Below are positions 19,027 to 29,375 of a stretch of DNA of 64,000 nt, in pieces. The stretch comes from Pycnococcus provasolii (lineage: Eukaryota > Chlorophyta > Pseudoscourfieldiophyceae > Pseudoscourfieldiales). The DNA is taken from contig CP150552.1 of assembly GCA_049487715.1 (NCBI GenBank), positions 248,001 through 312,000 of the forward strand, written 5' to 3'. The number at the start of each line of letters is the position of its first letter. Position 1 is the first letter of the stretch. The notes beneath the pieces were generated by a model. The model searched no databases and was not told where the DNA came from. It saw only the letters and a list, made by a program, of their open reading frames with translations. A program made the translations under genes and the position numbers.

Positions 19027-20382
19027 TCATTGCTCAATGCCACACGCCCAAGCGAGCACGCCGAGCACACCACCGCACAAGACACTCAGTGGTGCGGGAA
19101 CATTGCCCACGCGTATCAAGGCAAAGCCTGTCACGGCGATGGCATCGCTCGCCGACGGGAATGGGCTAGAAGCTTGCAACGAAGCATGCAGCGAGAAGAT
19201 CGACGCGAAAATCAGGCCGACGGCCGATGCCGACACTCCTGGTACCGCCCTCTGGTAGATGCGATTGTTCCGCAGGCCACGCCACAGAGGCAGAACGCCA
19301 AAAATCATCATGACGCCGGGTGCAAAGAGTCCGAGCCAGCAGAGGAGCGCACCAACGTACACGTTTGTTCCTGCCGATTGAGCGATGACCGCACCAAGAA
19401 ATGGACTGAGATTAAACATAGGACCAGGCATCGCTTGCGCCAATCCAAGCGCCGCGAGGAACTGCGCGTCACGGATCCAGTGATTCCTGTCACAGATGAT
19501 GGTTTGCAGCACGGGCAAGACGACGGGACCACCGCCATAGACGAGTGATCCGGTGTAGAAGAAAGTGTAAAACCAGTGAAGCTGAGGCTGCGTTGATGTC
19601 GGCGTGCTCAGCGCGAACACCGAAAAGCCAAGTAGCATGCACGCCCAGATGCCCACGACACACGCACCTTGCCACGCGCGAAGGCCAAACTTTATTGAGC
19701 TCCGATCTATCGACGGCTGCGCGTCTCGATCCTCCTGAGCCACGGCATCGCTGCGAGCGGACATTCGCACGGTCTTGTCCACGGCTGAGACAGCTCCTCC
19801 GCTCACGAGTAGAACAGGAAACAGCCATGGAACGGGCTTGCTTGGAAGCAGCGTGAGTGCGGCGGATGCCGCGCAGATCGCCATTTGGAGGCGCACGGTG
19901 CCGCAGATTTTGGAACCAAGGCTCAGCGCGGCATTTCCGATGAGAGCCACGCCGACGGACGAGAGCCCAGCTGCTGTCGCTGCTGTCCACGTTCCATGAT
20001 CGAGAAGACCACGTTTCAGCGCCTCGGCAGTGCCCACTCCTAGCGTAGTCATCAAAACTGCGCCAGGCAGCATGAAAAGCAAACCGCTGATGAGCCCGCC
20101 AAGCGTTCCCTGCTGAGTGATCCCAAGTGCAAAGCTCATCTGCGTGCTGGTTGGACCAGGGAGCATCTGGCACACAGCAAGCAATTCCGCGTACACTGCT
20201 CCATCCAGCCAATGTTTTCGCTCAACAAACAGCGTCTCGAAGAGACCAACGTGAGCCGATGGTCCGCCGAAGCCCGTGCATCCAAGGATCAGGAAGTGAT
20301 ACGCAAGCAACCACAGCGACGCCGGAGTCATATTGTTCGGAGCGTTTTCCAGCAGCGGCGTAGACGGCGGCGTAGACGACAT
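19027..20382 (-). CDS. Chromate-type ion transporter (CHR family, two-domain)
   Basis: 451 residues from the ATG at 20382; the frame is open a little further upstream but lacks an ATG. Two homologous CHR halves of about six membrane segments each are visible. The first has LGCTGFGGPSAHVGLF and LLAVCQMLPGPTSTQMSFAL; the second repeats the pattern as GSLVYGGGPVVLPVLQTI and GLAQAMPGPMFNLSPFLGAV. Characterised bacterial ChrA proteins export chromate by proton antiport. Green-algal homologues exist, with less certain substrates, so anion efflux is the safest statement. A hydrophilic linker of about 30 residues rich in Asp/Arg separates the halves. Confidence 0.93.
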   Translation of the reverse strand: MSSTPPSTPLLENAPNNMTPASLWLLAYHFLILGCTGFGGPSAHVGLFETLFVERKHWLDGAVYAELLAVCQMLPGPTSTQMSFALGITQQGTLGGLISGLLFMLPGAVLMTTLGVGTAEALKRGLLDHGTWTAATAAGLSSVGVALIGNAALSLGSKICGTVRLQMAICAASAALTLLPSKPVPWLFPVLLVSGGAVSAVDKTVRMSARSDAVAQEDRDAQPSIDRSSIKFGLRAWQGACVVGIWACMLLGFSVFALSTPTSTQPQLHWFYTFFYTGSLVYGGGPVVLPVLQTIICDRNHWIRDAQFLAALGLAQAMPGPMFNLSPFLGAVIAQSAGTNVYVGALLCWLGLFAPGVMMIFGVLPLWRGLRNNRIYQRAVPGVSASAVGLIFASIFSLHASLQASSPFPSASDAIAVTGFALIRVGNVPAPLSVLCGGVLGVLAWACGIEQ

Positions 20383-20512
20383 TTGTTTGAATGCGTCGTC
20401 GGAGAGAAGGAATCTAAAATCAAAACTAAAACTCTGTTTCGGAATCAAATCAGAAATCTTACGTGAAAAATTTTACAACTGAGACGGGTGGCATTGTGGC
20501 AAGTTCGTGCAC

Positions 20513-21292
20513 TCAAGTTGATGCCGCCGCTGCCATCTGCTTTCTAGCCTCCCTGCGTTTACTTGGCGCTTTGCGTGCTCGCTTCGACTCTTCGCCGTCG
20601 TTGTCGCCGCCACCCTTTTCCTTCTTGCCCTTCTTCTTGACGGCAAGCGGATTGGGCGCCTTGGCGCGCTTCTTGTGCGCAGGCGTGCCGCTCGTCTTTC
20701 TTTTCACCGCGTCCGCTAGGTCAGGTCGCACGGCAGACAGGCGCTTCCTCTCCTTTTCGCTCACCGCGCCGTCACCGCGCGCCTGGTCGCGTGCCGCTTT
20801 TGCAGGCTTCTCTGCGCCCGCCGCCGCCTTCGTGGGCGGCTCGTCAAGCACAAGTCCGTTGACGGTGGCGGCGATGAGCGGCGTTCCCGGAATTGCCTTG
20901 AGCGCTCTCTTCAGCCTCTTATCTTGCGTCGCGACGAAGAAGTGCTCGGGGTTGTTGGTTCCCACGAGCCTGAGTATGGCATCCGCGGGCGACGCGTCGC
21001 TGTCGAGGTCCTCCGGCGTCTTGGCGAGGTCGAACGTGCGTGCGAGTGCGGCTGATTTGCCGTGCTTCAAGTTCCTTAGTTCCTGTCCCACATGCCTCGT
21101 GACGAATATGCGCACTTTCCCCCCGAGTAGGCGTGGGAGCGCGGTGGGTAGCGTTCCCACGGTTCCCACCCCTTCGCAGCAGACGTGTACGAACGTGGAG
21201 TCGAGCAGGACTTTGAAAGGTTCACGGAAGCCGTGCTGGACCCGGTAAAAGCGAACCGTCTTACGATTATTCTTCTGACGACGCACGCGCAT
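20513..21292 (-). CDS. UTP23: rRNA-processing protein UTP23 (PIN domain)
   Basis: The ATG at 21292 gives 259 residues and the conserved beginning MRVRRQKNNRKTVRFYR. Then comes the PIN-like core: FREPFKVLLDSTFVHVCCEG, FVTRHVGQELRNL, and NPEHFFVATQDKRLKRALKA with GTPLI. The C-terminal 80 residues are Lys/Ala/Arg-rich, as in Utp23/Fcf1 relatives. UTP23 works in the small-subunit processome in the nucleolus, in 18S maturation and snR30 release. It is the more basic, shorter relative of FCF1. The start codon lies about 200 bp from a TTAGGG array. Confidence 0.88.
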   Translation of the reverse strand: MRVRRQKNNRKTVRFYRVQHGFREPFKVLLDSTFVHVCCEGVGTVGTLPTALPRLLGGKVRIFVTRHVGQELRNLKHGKSAALARTFDLAKTPEDLDSDASPADAILRLVGTNNPEHFFVATQDKRLKRALKAIPGTPLIAATVNGLVLDEPPTKAAAGAEKPAKAARDQARGDGAVSEKERKRLSAVRPDLADAVKRKTSGTPAHKKRAKAPNPLAVKKKGKKEKGGGDNDGEESKRARKAPSKRREARKQMAAAAST

Positions 21293-22870
21293 ACTACAGT
21301 ATGACTGAAGTGAAAAACAAAACAAAGAAACAGAGAAGAGGAAGAGCGAGCGACGACACGGACACCAAACTAACTAATTGTGAGCGCAAATGCCGGTCGG
21401 TGGGCACAGATTTATATAGTCTATGGCGGCGGCCGATGCACCGGGCGTCTGATGGGGCGAGGATGGGGCGAGGAGCCGAGGAGAGAAGTTAGGCGGGGTT
21501 AGGGTTAGGGTTAGGGTTCGAAGGAGGTTCCCACCCCCTGCTAAAGGTAGCAGACTGGGGTTGCCTGCGTTGGAAGAAATGGGCGAGCTACCCTACCTAT
21601 CTCAGTACGTGCGTGATCCCCCTCCGGCCCTCCCCATGGCAGATCCTACTATAGGGCCTCCCTTCTCCCCACGTGGACTCAACGTGACGTCAAGTTGCAA
21701 CCCCTTGTTGACAACAACGACAACGTTGACAACAAGGTCTAGGTCTTGACAACCCTTGTCTCACACGTGGTGTCAACCACCACGTTCACGTTGATGGTCC
21801 CAGCCAGTGCTTGCCCTTCGCCTGACACCTGATCGAGGGAGAGAATGTAAGGTTAGGGAGCTCCGATGGTCACCGTTTACATAAACTGATAAAAGGTTCC
21901 TCGATGATCTCGAACGACAATCCTTTGGGACGTTTTGTTGAGTTTTCATTTCCCGATGTTCGCCTTCGCCTTCGCCTTCGCCTTCGCCTTCGCCCTCGCC
22001 ATCTGGTCTTTGCACAGACTGACCTTGCAGCCCCTTGCAGTTGCTAGATAGTTGGCCAGTCGACTCGCAGGCAGGCCCATCGTCTCGGGCTTAGCCTCCC
22101 AGTAGGAAGGCCTACCCGGGTACCCTAGTACTACTGTCGCCTCTGCGCTCTTCGAGACGGCGTGCTGAAAGAGGTTGCGGGTTGCCAACTGAAAGAGGTT
22201 GCCAACTGAGAGAGGTTGCTGAGAGTGCGTGAGCCTCAATGCCTCCTTTGGGAACCAGGCCCTTGGAACCAGGCCTTGAAGAGCCACCACGGTACCGTAC
22301 AGTGTTGTCTGTCTTCTTGCCAAGAAAGAAGTCAAGTCGTCTCACCAAGGCGTCTCCTCCCAGTCCCAGTCCCAGGCAGCCAGGCAGTAGGCACCAGCTA
22401 GCTGGTTCAGGTAACAGGGTCAGCTCGACGACAGGAGGCCGCCGATAACCCTTCTTGGAAACCTCGTGAAGTTGTTAAGTGTTAACCCTCCCAACGACGA
22501 CGACTTCGCAGCACTGACGTCTGAGTGGCCGGCTGAGCCAGCGTCAGTGCGAGTCAAGTGAAGTTCCTGCCTTTCAGACTCCTTTTCAGCTTTCAGCAGC
22601 TTTTAAGCTTGCAACAGCAGCTTAACAACACGCGCGCAGAAAACAAAACCTTGTTGCAGGCCTTTGTTCATCAATACTTAGCTTTCCGGCGCAAAGAAAT
22701 TGCAGCAAAGAAAACTTCCAAGGGACTCTTGAGAAGACGTCTTGTCTTCTTTTCCGGCACCACAGAAGACTTGTGTCTTCGTTTTCATTTCTCTCTCCTT
22801 TCGCCTTCGCGCGCGTTAAGGTTAGCTTTCAACGACACACAGCTGGGCTGTTGGACTACTGCGTCTCAAC
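21293..22870. other. Intergenic region with TTAGGG array and (TTCGCC)n microsatellite
   Basis: Divergent 5' region of UTP23 and the ARF-like gene. It contains four TTAGGG-type units at 21496-21518, a TTGACAAC-rich stretch near 21705-21750, a hexanucleotide microsatellite (TTCGCC)n at about 21959-22000 and CTGAAAGAGGTTGC repeats near 22165-22218. A TTAAGGTTAGC motif at 22816-22826 sits about 45 bp before the ARF-like start codon. Frames of up to 129 codons here are low-complexity and are not called. Confidence 0.55.
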
Positions 22871-23647
22871 ATGGGCGGCTGCACCTCTACCACAGCGGCA
22901 GAAGACCCTGCGGCACCCACGGCTTCTACTTCGCAGCGGAAATGGACGCGCAACTCGAAGAAGCGGGCAGACTTCCAGCTGGCGTTCCTCGGTCTAGACC
23001 AAGGGGGGAAAACATCACTAATACATAGCTTGGTATACAGCCAACACTACTCAAGCGACGCTGCAAGTGACGGCGGAACGAGCGGTGCACCAGGAGGCGA
23101 GACAGCTGCGAGCGGCGCGGCACCCGCCCCGAGCTCGTCAGATGAGCCTGCTGCATCCGTGGGCAGAGCCATTGTGCCACCACCAACCTCAACGATTCTG
23201 TCGAACGTTGTCCTCATCGAAGATGAACGCATCGAACTGATTGACCTTCCCGGCGACCCGAAAGAGCGCCGGCGGTGGGAAGAAGTCGTGGACTGCGCAA
23301 CAGGTGTCGTCTTTGTCGTCGACTCGGCTGACCCGATGCGCATACCGGTGGCAAAACGCGAGCTGTGGAACATGGTGAATCGGCTGCGAGACAAATGTCT
23401 GCCCACGCTGGTGCTTGCAAATAAGCAGGACGTCGATCGGGCCATGGACGTGCACAACGTCGCGGGTGCGCTCGACTTGCTAAGCCTGCGGTCGTTGACG
23501 GACCCGGCACCCATCACCGTGCGCGCGAGCTCGATGTTCAATCCCACCGACACAAAACAGGCTCTTAAGTGGCTCTTGACGGCCGTCGTCTCGCTGGCCA
23601 GCCTGAAGAAGGCTGAGGGTGAGATGGACGACCTCGCAGACTTTTAG
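22871..23647 (+). CDS. Divergent ARF/ARL-family small GTPase with long insertion
   Basis: 258 residues against about 180 for ARF/ARL proteins. It begins MGGCTST, giving a Gly2 suited to N-myristoylation and a Cys4 that could be palmitoylated. G1 reads GLDQGGKTSL (canonical GxxxxGKT/S). An Ala/Ser/Gly/Pro-rich insertion of about 55 residues follows, where switch I should be. G3 is IDLPGDPKERRRWE in place of DxGGQ, so the catalytic Gln position is changed. G4 is the intact LANKQDVD and RASSMF occupies the G5 region. The protein probably binds GTP at a membrane, but hydrolysis and effector binding are likely altered (inference). SAR1/ARL or SRbeta-like relatives are alternatives. Confidence 0.78.
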   Translation: MGGCTSTTAAEDPAAPTASTSQRKWTRNSKKRADFQLAFLGLDQGGKTSLIHSLVYSQHYSSDAASDGGTSGAPGGETAASGAAPAPSSSDEPAASVGRAIVPPPTSTILSNVVLIEDERIELIDLPGDPKERRRWEEVVDCATGVVFVVDSADPMRIPVAKRELWNMVNRLRDKCLPTLVLANKQDVDRAMDVHNVAGALDLLSLRSLTDPAPITVRASSMFNPTDTKQALKWLLTAVVSLASLKKAEGEMDDLADF

Positions 23648-24093
23648 AGGCTGTTGTGTGATGACTTGTGCGACGTTTGAGGCGGCACAAATCAGAAATG
23701 CAGCATTTATTTATACACGTGTGGGCACCCTGATGATGTTAATGATGGTAAATAAATACTAGACATTCGAAAAAATGAAATAGCGACGATCGCGTCGTCC
23801 GTGAATATATCACCTTGTTGTTGTTGTCTTGTTGTTGTTCGTTGGACATTGTCATACAGTAAGTAAGCAAGTGAGGATAATGCAAAGCGATATATATATA
23901 AAAAAAATGATAAGAAAAGTTACTAAGCTTAAAAAGTTTTTTATTCGATACTACCTTGATGATGTATTGACGTATTATTGGTTTGCCGTCCGTTTGCTCC
24001 GCTGCTCCGCTGCGTTTCTCCATATTCACAAAAATCAAAAGCCAAACCCAAAGCAAAAAGCAAACGAAAAAAAAACCCAAATTGTCAATGGTT

Positions 24094-24142
24094 GTGAGGA
24101 TCGGCTTTGACGCTAAACAAAAGCGTCAAAGCCGATCCTCAC
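24094..24142. repeat. Perfect inverted repeat, 21-bp arms and 7-nt loop
   Basis: Arms 24094-24114 and 24122-24142 are exact reverse complements around AAACAAA. It lies between the converging ARF-like and MYB genes, about 50 bp beyond the MYB stop codon. A second palindrome (AAAGGTTAG-C-CTAACCTTT) at 24177-24195 overlaps that stop codon. The transcript of either gene could fold into a stable hairpin here; a 3'-end or processing signal is possible but unproven. Confidence 0.85.
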
Positions 24143-24193
24143 GTTATTTAAAAAAGAAATTCTTGGTAGCTGATCGAAAGGTTAGCCTAACCT

Positions 24194-25398
24194 TTACGCA
24201 GCTGGCGCCTGCGTTCCAGCCGCCGTTTCCGAAACGGCTCCTGGCTGTGGATTGCCTGGCACAAGTCGCTTTGCCTTTGGCTTTGTTGCAGTTGGGCGGA
24301 AAATTGCACCCGCGGAGGGCGACGTCCCAAACTGCTGCTGCGCCTGAGCCTGCTGCTGCGCCTGAGCCTGCTGCTGCTGAGCCATGAGGGCTGCATTTGG
24401 CTGCTGCTGCTGCTGCTGCATGGCCGCGGCGTTCGCCGCCATCGCCTGAGCCAGTGCGGCACCACCGGGTGCACCCGGAGGATGTGGAAGCATCGAAGGG
24501 CCGTACATGTACCATACCGCCTGCATCGCCTGCATCCACTGCTGCGCTTGAGCCTGCTGTGCCTGTGCTGCAACCGCCCCAACTTGCTGCTGAGGTGATT
24601 GCATACCTGGCGGCCGCGATGGCTGCTGCTGCGGTGGCAATTTGCTTTCAACGCCTGTGCTGTTTGTGTTTGACGAGGGTGTCTCCGCCTTCACGGTAAA
24701 GCTTCCGTTGGGCAGAGAGCCAGGGAGAGGCGCCTCCACCTTCGCGGGAGCACTGCCCGCCACGAACACCGCAGCAGGGGAACCGACCATGTTACCTGGC
24801 GGTGTTCCACAGCTCATGGGTAAATTTGGCGAGGCTGGCCATCCCATGTTCGTAGGTGCCATGCCGGGAATGCGCGATGGGATGGGAACGCTCGCGGTAA
24901 CCGGCGGTTTCTTGAACATGCTCGTAGGGCCTGGCAACGTCTCCGGTCCGCTCGTGAGTGCCGCAGCAGCGTCGTTCTCCATGCTAGTAAGGCTTCCGTC
25001 ACTTGCCGAGTTGCGCAGGGTTGGCGTCGAGGCTGCGACGGCAGCTTGCGCGGCAGCCGTGGCAACGTGGTTCTGGTTCGACTCCGTCACCATGTCAAAT
25101 AAGCTCGCCCTTCGCTTGCGCTTGTTGACGTTGCTGAGTCGGATGAAGTACTTCTGCGCATGGCTTGCCACCTGCGTGGGTGTTCGCGTCTGCACGTAGA
25201 GACGGCTGATGCCACGCCAGTCTCCCTTTCCCAGCTTTTGCAGTCCCAGCAGGAATAGGCGGTGTTCCTCCTCCGTCCACGGCGTACCCTTCTTGCGTTC
25301 ACTGCGTCCGCTGGTGGTGGGTGGTTCCGCCACGGCGGTTCGCGAGGGCGATGTCGCCTGTGTCTCCTGCTGCTGAGAAGAGTCGGCGTTGTTGTTGC

Positions 25399-25434
<36 letters not shown>

Positions 25435-25639
25435 CATCCGCCAGGGTATTCGCCTGCTGTGCCGCGGATGCCATGGCAGCAGCCGCGGCAAAGAGAGGCG
25501 AGTTGGCGAGAGCCACCTGCGCGGCCATTTGCGGGTGAGGCGCCGTGGGCAGCGTAATCACCTGCGGCGCAAAAGGCTGCGCATTCACGTTAGGTGCAAG
25601 CGGGGCGGTGTCCATCGCCGAAGGTCCGAAGTCGGACAT
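24194..25639 (-). CDS. SHAQKYF-class single-repeat MYB transcription factor
   Basis: 481 residues from the ATG at 25639. One MYB repeat (about residues 112-168) contains [40 protein letters not shown] and the diagnostic [11 protein letters not shown], followed by a basic [10 protein letters not shown] segment. Elsewhere the protein is low-complexity: an Asn run of about 10 before the repeat (GTT repeats near 25391-25433), and Gln/Ala-rich blocks at the C-terminus. These fit transactivation regions. In plants this class (CCA1-like/MYBS, I-box or TATCCA binding) acts in sugar, light and clock-linked transcription; the target here is unknown. Confidence 0.9.
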
Positions 25640-27151
25640 TGTTTTGGTAAAGAAGAAGAAGATGAGAAGATGGATTGCACACGCACACAAACGAGGCAAC
25701 AACAAGCTCCCTAAAAATAATGACTCAGGGTGGACGATGCGAGGAAGACCAAGGAATGAACAAATAAATGTCAGCTCTCAGAGACACAAACCTTGTCACG
25801 ATCACGACAAAAAAAGCTAATAACAGCGTAAAGCAACTAATCACAACTGTTAAAAGCAAGCAAGTAATCACTCACTCACTATGTGCGTAGGCAGGATGAC
25901 GCGAGAAGAGCGCGTTCGATATCTAGGGGACCCAAGGGGGGAGACGTGTAGAAGAGAAGATACGTCGAAGAAGCCACCCACCCAAGGGGGGAAGGGCCCC
26001 CCGCGGGGAGATATCAAAAACCTTCCCCTGGAGGGAACGATTCCGCGGACCTGCTTGCTCCTCGAACTAAGAAGAAGGGATCAAGAGCCAAGGCCAAGGC
26101 ACGTACCCCCCCCCCCCTGGGCTCCCAGCTGGGATATCCAATCAATTCAATCCGATATTGCTTGCAAGGGGATGAAATCAGAAATCCCTTGTTTTGTTTT
26201 TCACCTGAGGAAGGATTCAATACAAGCGCGATCGGATTTTATGGATTCCGACCAAGCAGGCTATTTCATATTTGGCTTTGTTTTGGTTTTGGTTGTGGTT
26301 GTGGGTTTCATTTGCGTTTTTTTAGTTTAGGGTCCCCTGTGTCGCTTCACGACGGTTCACCTTCTTTTGCCCTTGGGCTTTTGAACCGTGCACAGTCCAA
26401 CCAGAGTGGCATCTTGAAAACCGCTTAGGAGGGAGGGAAAACCTCCTCCCAAGCGCGGGAAGGCCTAGAGACCGCATAATAACACCCCCCAGGCATGTGG
26501 GTTGGTTTGCCCAGGCATCCTTCCTCGAGCATGCTGGATTGTTTATTTTTTTTCGTTTTTTTTTCGTTTTTTTTTTCGTTTTCCATCCCTTCTACCCCGT
26601 GGTCTCCATGTGGTCCCTAAACATTATAAGCTACTCGTTTTACGTCCTTTGCTTGCGATAATATCCGTTTATCCCACAGATAATATCTAAACGCAAAGGG
26701 ATGGATGGTGCACAAAACAATGAGCGCAAGCACTCGAAATCTAACGCGATCTGGATTCCTCCCGAGAATCCGAAGGATCTGAGAAGCATCCTAAACGGTT
26801 GATTTGGAACGCTGAACGCCACAACATTTCGGAATGTTGCACCGTGTGCTGAAAATATCTACGGGACGGCAGAAAAAGCCAGACGTGTCAAGACATGTGC
26901 CCCCATGTTGTCGACATCAACTTGCTGGCTTGCGGTGCCTCCTCATCGGAGCAGGCCATGTAGTGCAAGTGATTCTGTATCACTTAGCCTGGAAATCGGA
27001 TAATATCATCACCTTACAAACCTGATTTCGGGTTTCCCGTTTCGGGTTTCCGGCGAAGGTCCAGCGTGGCCGCGGAAAGTCACATAGAAAACTGCACCAA
27101 AACACATACAGGTAAAGTACAGCAGTATCTATCTATAAAATAATACAATAA
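25640..27151. other. Intergenic region, no gene seen
   Basis: About 1.5 kb. It contains G/C-homopolymer-rich blocks (25925-26010 and 26104-26117) and T-rich runs with CG interruptions at about 26536-26583. The MYB promoter must lie at the left end. The GC-block sequences with GGATCC/CCCCGGG-like words resemble those at 9510-9600 and 63000-63240. No conserved reading frame or RNA gene was recognised. Confidence 0.5.
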
Positions 27152-29002
27152 TCACGAATCCTCCTCTTCTCCTGCGCCTCCCGTTCTTCTCTCTTTCGAA
27201 ACGCACCTCCACTGCACAATCTCCTCCTCCTCCTCCTCCTCCTCCTCGGCTTGTTGTTCCTCCCACACGGTATGCCAAACAACCTCCTGCTCCTGCTCCT
27301 GCTCCTCCATCACCACCACCGCCACCTCGCAGCACACTCGTTGACGTTCTTCGTTCGGGTCGTCGAGGGTTCCACCACCTCCACAAAACCCAACCTTCAG
27401 TATCTTTCTGGCATTCGCGTGCACGGCTGCATGCCACATTCCACGACGCCACACGAAGGCACTGCCACGGCACGCAACCGCAAGTCTGCCACGGCTCACG
27501 GCTATGCCGTCAAACGCGTCGTCGGCGCTGCCATCGCACGTGCACGACGGGGGAAGCGGAAGTGCAACCACGCAGCCCATCGAAGGCAGCGTCGCGTACC
27601 ACGCACACCCCAGACGGAGGATGTAAGGCGACATCAAATGATTCGAGTTGCGCCGCATGTTGCGTACCACGATTGCACCGTCGCGCATCCAACATGCAGC
27701 GCGACTCTCGTCAAGGCAGACGAAGCCTTTCACGCCCGCATCCTTGCCCGGTATCGTGTCGTCAGGCCACGCACCCGCGACGCTCGTCACGTACGAGCCT
27801 CCACCCCACGCTAAGCACGTCGCACATCCCGCGCCTCCAGGCAACGAAGTGCCACCCTCGACGATGTCCACGACGTTCCACGCACCACGCCAGTCACGGG
27901 CTACCAGAACGACGCCACCTTCCCAGCTCGCGCACGCGAGTACCGCGCCGCCGCCACCCCATGACAAACACGTGCACAACCCCGTCGCGCTACGCGCGGG
28001 CACGCCACGGAACATGAGAACTCTTTCCGCCTGCGGGAGCGCGTAGATGGCAGCCTTGCCGTCAAGCGACGCCACCGCGAGCGCGAACCCGTCCGGTGAG
28101 GCTGTCAGTCGGCACACGCTTCGCGGTGCGCCAGCGAGCATACCAGCGCAGACGAGCGTACCGTCTTGCAAGCGGTACGCGTGCGTGCCCTGCAAGCTTC
28201 CAACAAATATGGTGACATCGTCGTCGTTGGCGTCCACCGCGGCGACTCCCGTCGCGGAGTACGGCAAGCTGGTCGACGCGACGAGCGATGCTGCATCAGC
28301 ACGTCTGCGCTCGTCGCCATCGTCGTGGTCGTTCACATTGACTGCGTACAGTTCGAGCCGTTCGCCTCGTGCGACGACCACACCAACAGCCCTGTCGATA
28401 TTTTGGTGATCCTCACGTTTCGTCAGTTCTCCTAGCTGACGACGTCTCCGCACGACCCACGCCGCATCGTGTATGACTGGAAACTCTCTGGATGATTCTT
28501 CAGGACATTCTCCCAAACCTGCCTCATCAGCCCGACCAGGTGAAGGCCCGCATATGTTCGCCAGCACAGATACTTCAGACGCTGCGTTGAACGAATCGGA
28601 TTTGTTGTTATCACAAAGTGACGACATATCAGTATAGTTGCCATCATCAACAGGAGGATGATAAATTCGAACGGCTTGTACGGCGTGATTTCCCACGAGA
28701 AGAAGGACGTGATAGGAAGCAGGACCCAGAGTGGTGTCAGAGTTGTCATGAAACGCTGGGATCCCCGAAACCTCAAGTGAATCCACATCAAGCATGTGAA
28801 CCGCGTGCGCGAGCGAGCACGAAGGACGGCAAAGAATACTACGAAGGCCGGGAAACATGCCTAGGGTGACAGGTCTATAGGGAATACGAGTTCTTGGATT
28901 CTTATCTCCATCTCCACCTCCATCGGCACCGGCACCGGAGGAAGTTGGGAAGTCATTTGCGTCATGACAACGACCCGTGCGAAGACTACCAGAGAACGCC
29001 AT
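27152..29002 (-). CDS. Unknown protein, probable WD40-like beta-propeller
   Basis: 616 residues from the ATG at 29002. The middle (about residues 230-470) shows repeated strand-like blocks ending in small hydrophobic patterns reminiscent of propeller blades: VTIFVGSLQGTHAYRLQDG, LAVASLDGKAAIYALP, VLACASWEGGVVLVARDW and SRAACWMRDGAIVVRN. No classical WD dipeptides are kept. The C-terminus is acidic (a run of nine or more Glu encoded by CTC/CTT repeats) and ends GGAGEEEDS. I could not name the family. A nuclear-pore or trafficking propeller is possible but speculative. It is divergent from the lycopene-cyclase-like gene across a telomere-like promoter. Confidence 0.6.
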   Translation of the reverse strand: MAFSGSLRTGRCHDANDFPTSSGAGADGGGDGDKNPRTRIPYRPVTLGMFPGLRSILCRPSCSLAHAVHMLDVDSLEVSGIPAFHDNSDTTLGPASYHVLLLVGNHAVQAVRIYHPPVDDGNYTDMSSLCDNNKSDSFNAASEVSVLANICGPSPGRADEAGLGECPEESSREFPVIHDAAWVVRRRRQLGELTKREDHQNIDRAVGVVVARGERLELYAVNVNDHDDGDERRRADAASLVASTSLPYSATGVAAVDANDDDVTIFVGSLQGTHAYRLQDGTLVCAGMLAGAPRSVCRLTASPDGFALAVASLDGKAAIYALPQAERVLMFRGVPARSATGLCTCLSWGGGGAVLACASWEGGVVLVARDWRGAWNVVDIVEGGTSLPGGAGCATCLAWGGGSYVTSVAGAWPDDTIPGKDAGVKGFVCLDESRAACWMRDGAIVVRNMRRNSNHLMSPYILRLGCAWYATLPSMGCVVALPLPPSCTCDGSADDAFDGIAVSRGRLAVACRGSAFVWRRGMWHAAVHANARKILKVGFCGGGGTLDDPNEERQRVCCEVAVVVMEEQEQEQEVVWHTVWEEQQAEEEEEEEEEIVQWRCVSKERRTGGAGEEEDS

Positions 29003-29088
29003 GGTTGAACTACCCTAAGGACTATGGATTAGGAGGCGCAGAGTCGGAACAGGAACAGCTAACTTAAGGTAAAAGAGGAGGAGGGTGG

Positions 29089-29172
29089 GTTAGGGTTAGG
29101 GTTAGGGTTCACAGCCACCACTACGATAAAGGGTAAGAGGAGGAGGGGGGTTAGGGTTTGGGTTAGGGTTAC
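29089..29172. repeat. Two TTAGGG arrays in a divergent promoter
   Basis: Runs of TTAGGG at 29089-29110 and about 29151-29172, separated by 40 bp. They start about 87 bp upstream of the 29002 start codon and end about 204 bp upstream of the 29376 start codon. Confidence 0.85.
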
Positions 29173-29375
29173 GGGTCGGGGATTCCGATTCATAGAGTAC
29201 CCGGTACCCTCATTACGGTTATTATCGTAGGATGGTAGGAGATTCTTACCGTGGAGGAGATTATTCTATTCGGGGTTTGGGTTTTTGCCTCCTCTATTCG
29301 GGGTTTCCCCATGACCAGGGGAACCCCGGGGGGTCTGAGGGGGGGCCTCTGAGAGCCTCTCATTTCTTCGTGATC

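Noticed and set aside
21946-22335. 129-codon minus-strand frame ending in an Ala-Lys run
   Set aside because: The Ala-Lys run is only the translated (TTCGCC)n microsatellite; the rest has no family resemblance.
23739-24080. Short AT-rich frames between the ARF-like and MYB genes
   Set aside because: Low-complexity, AT-rich 3' sequence; no homology and no conserved start.
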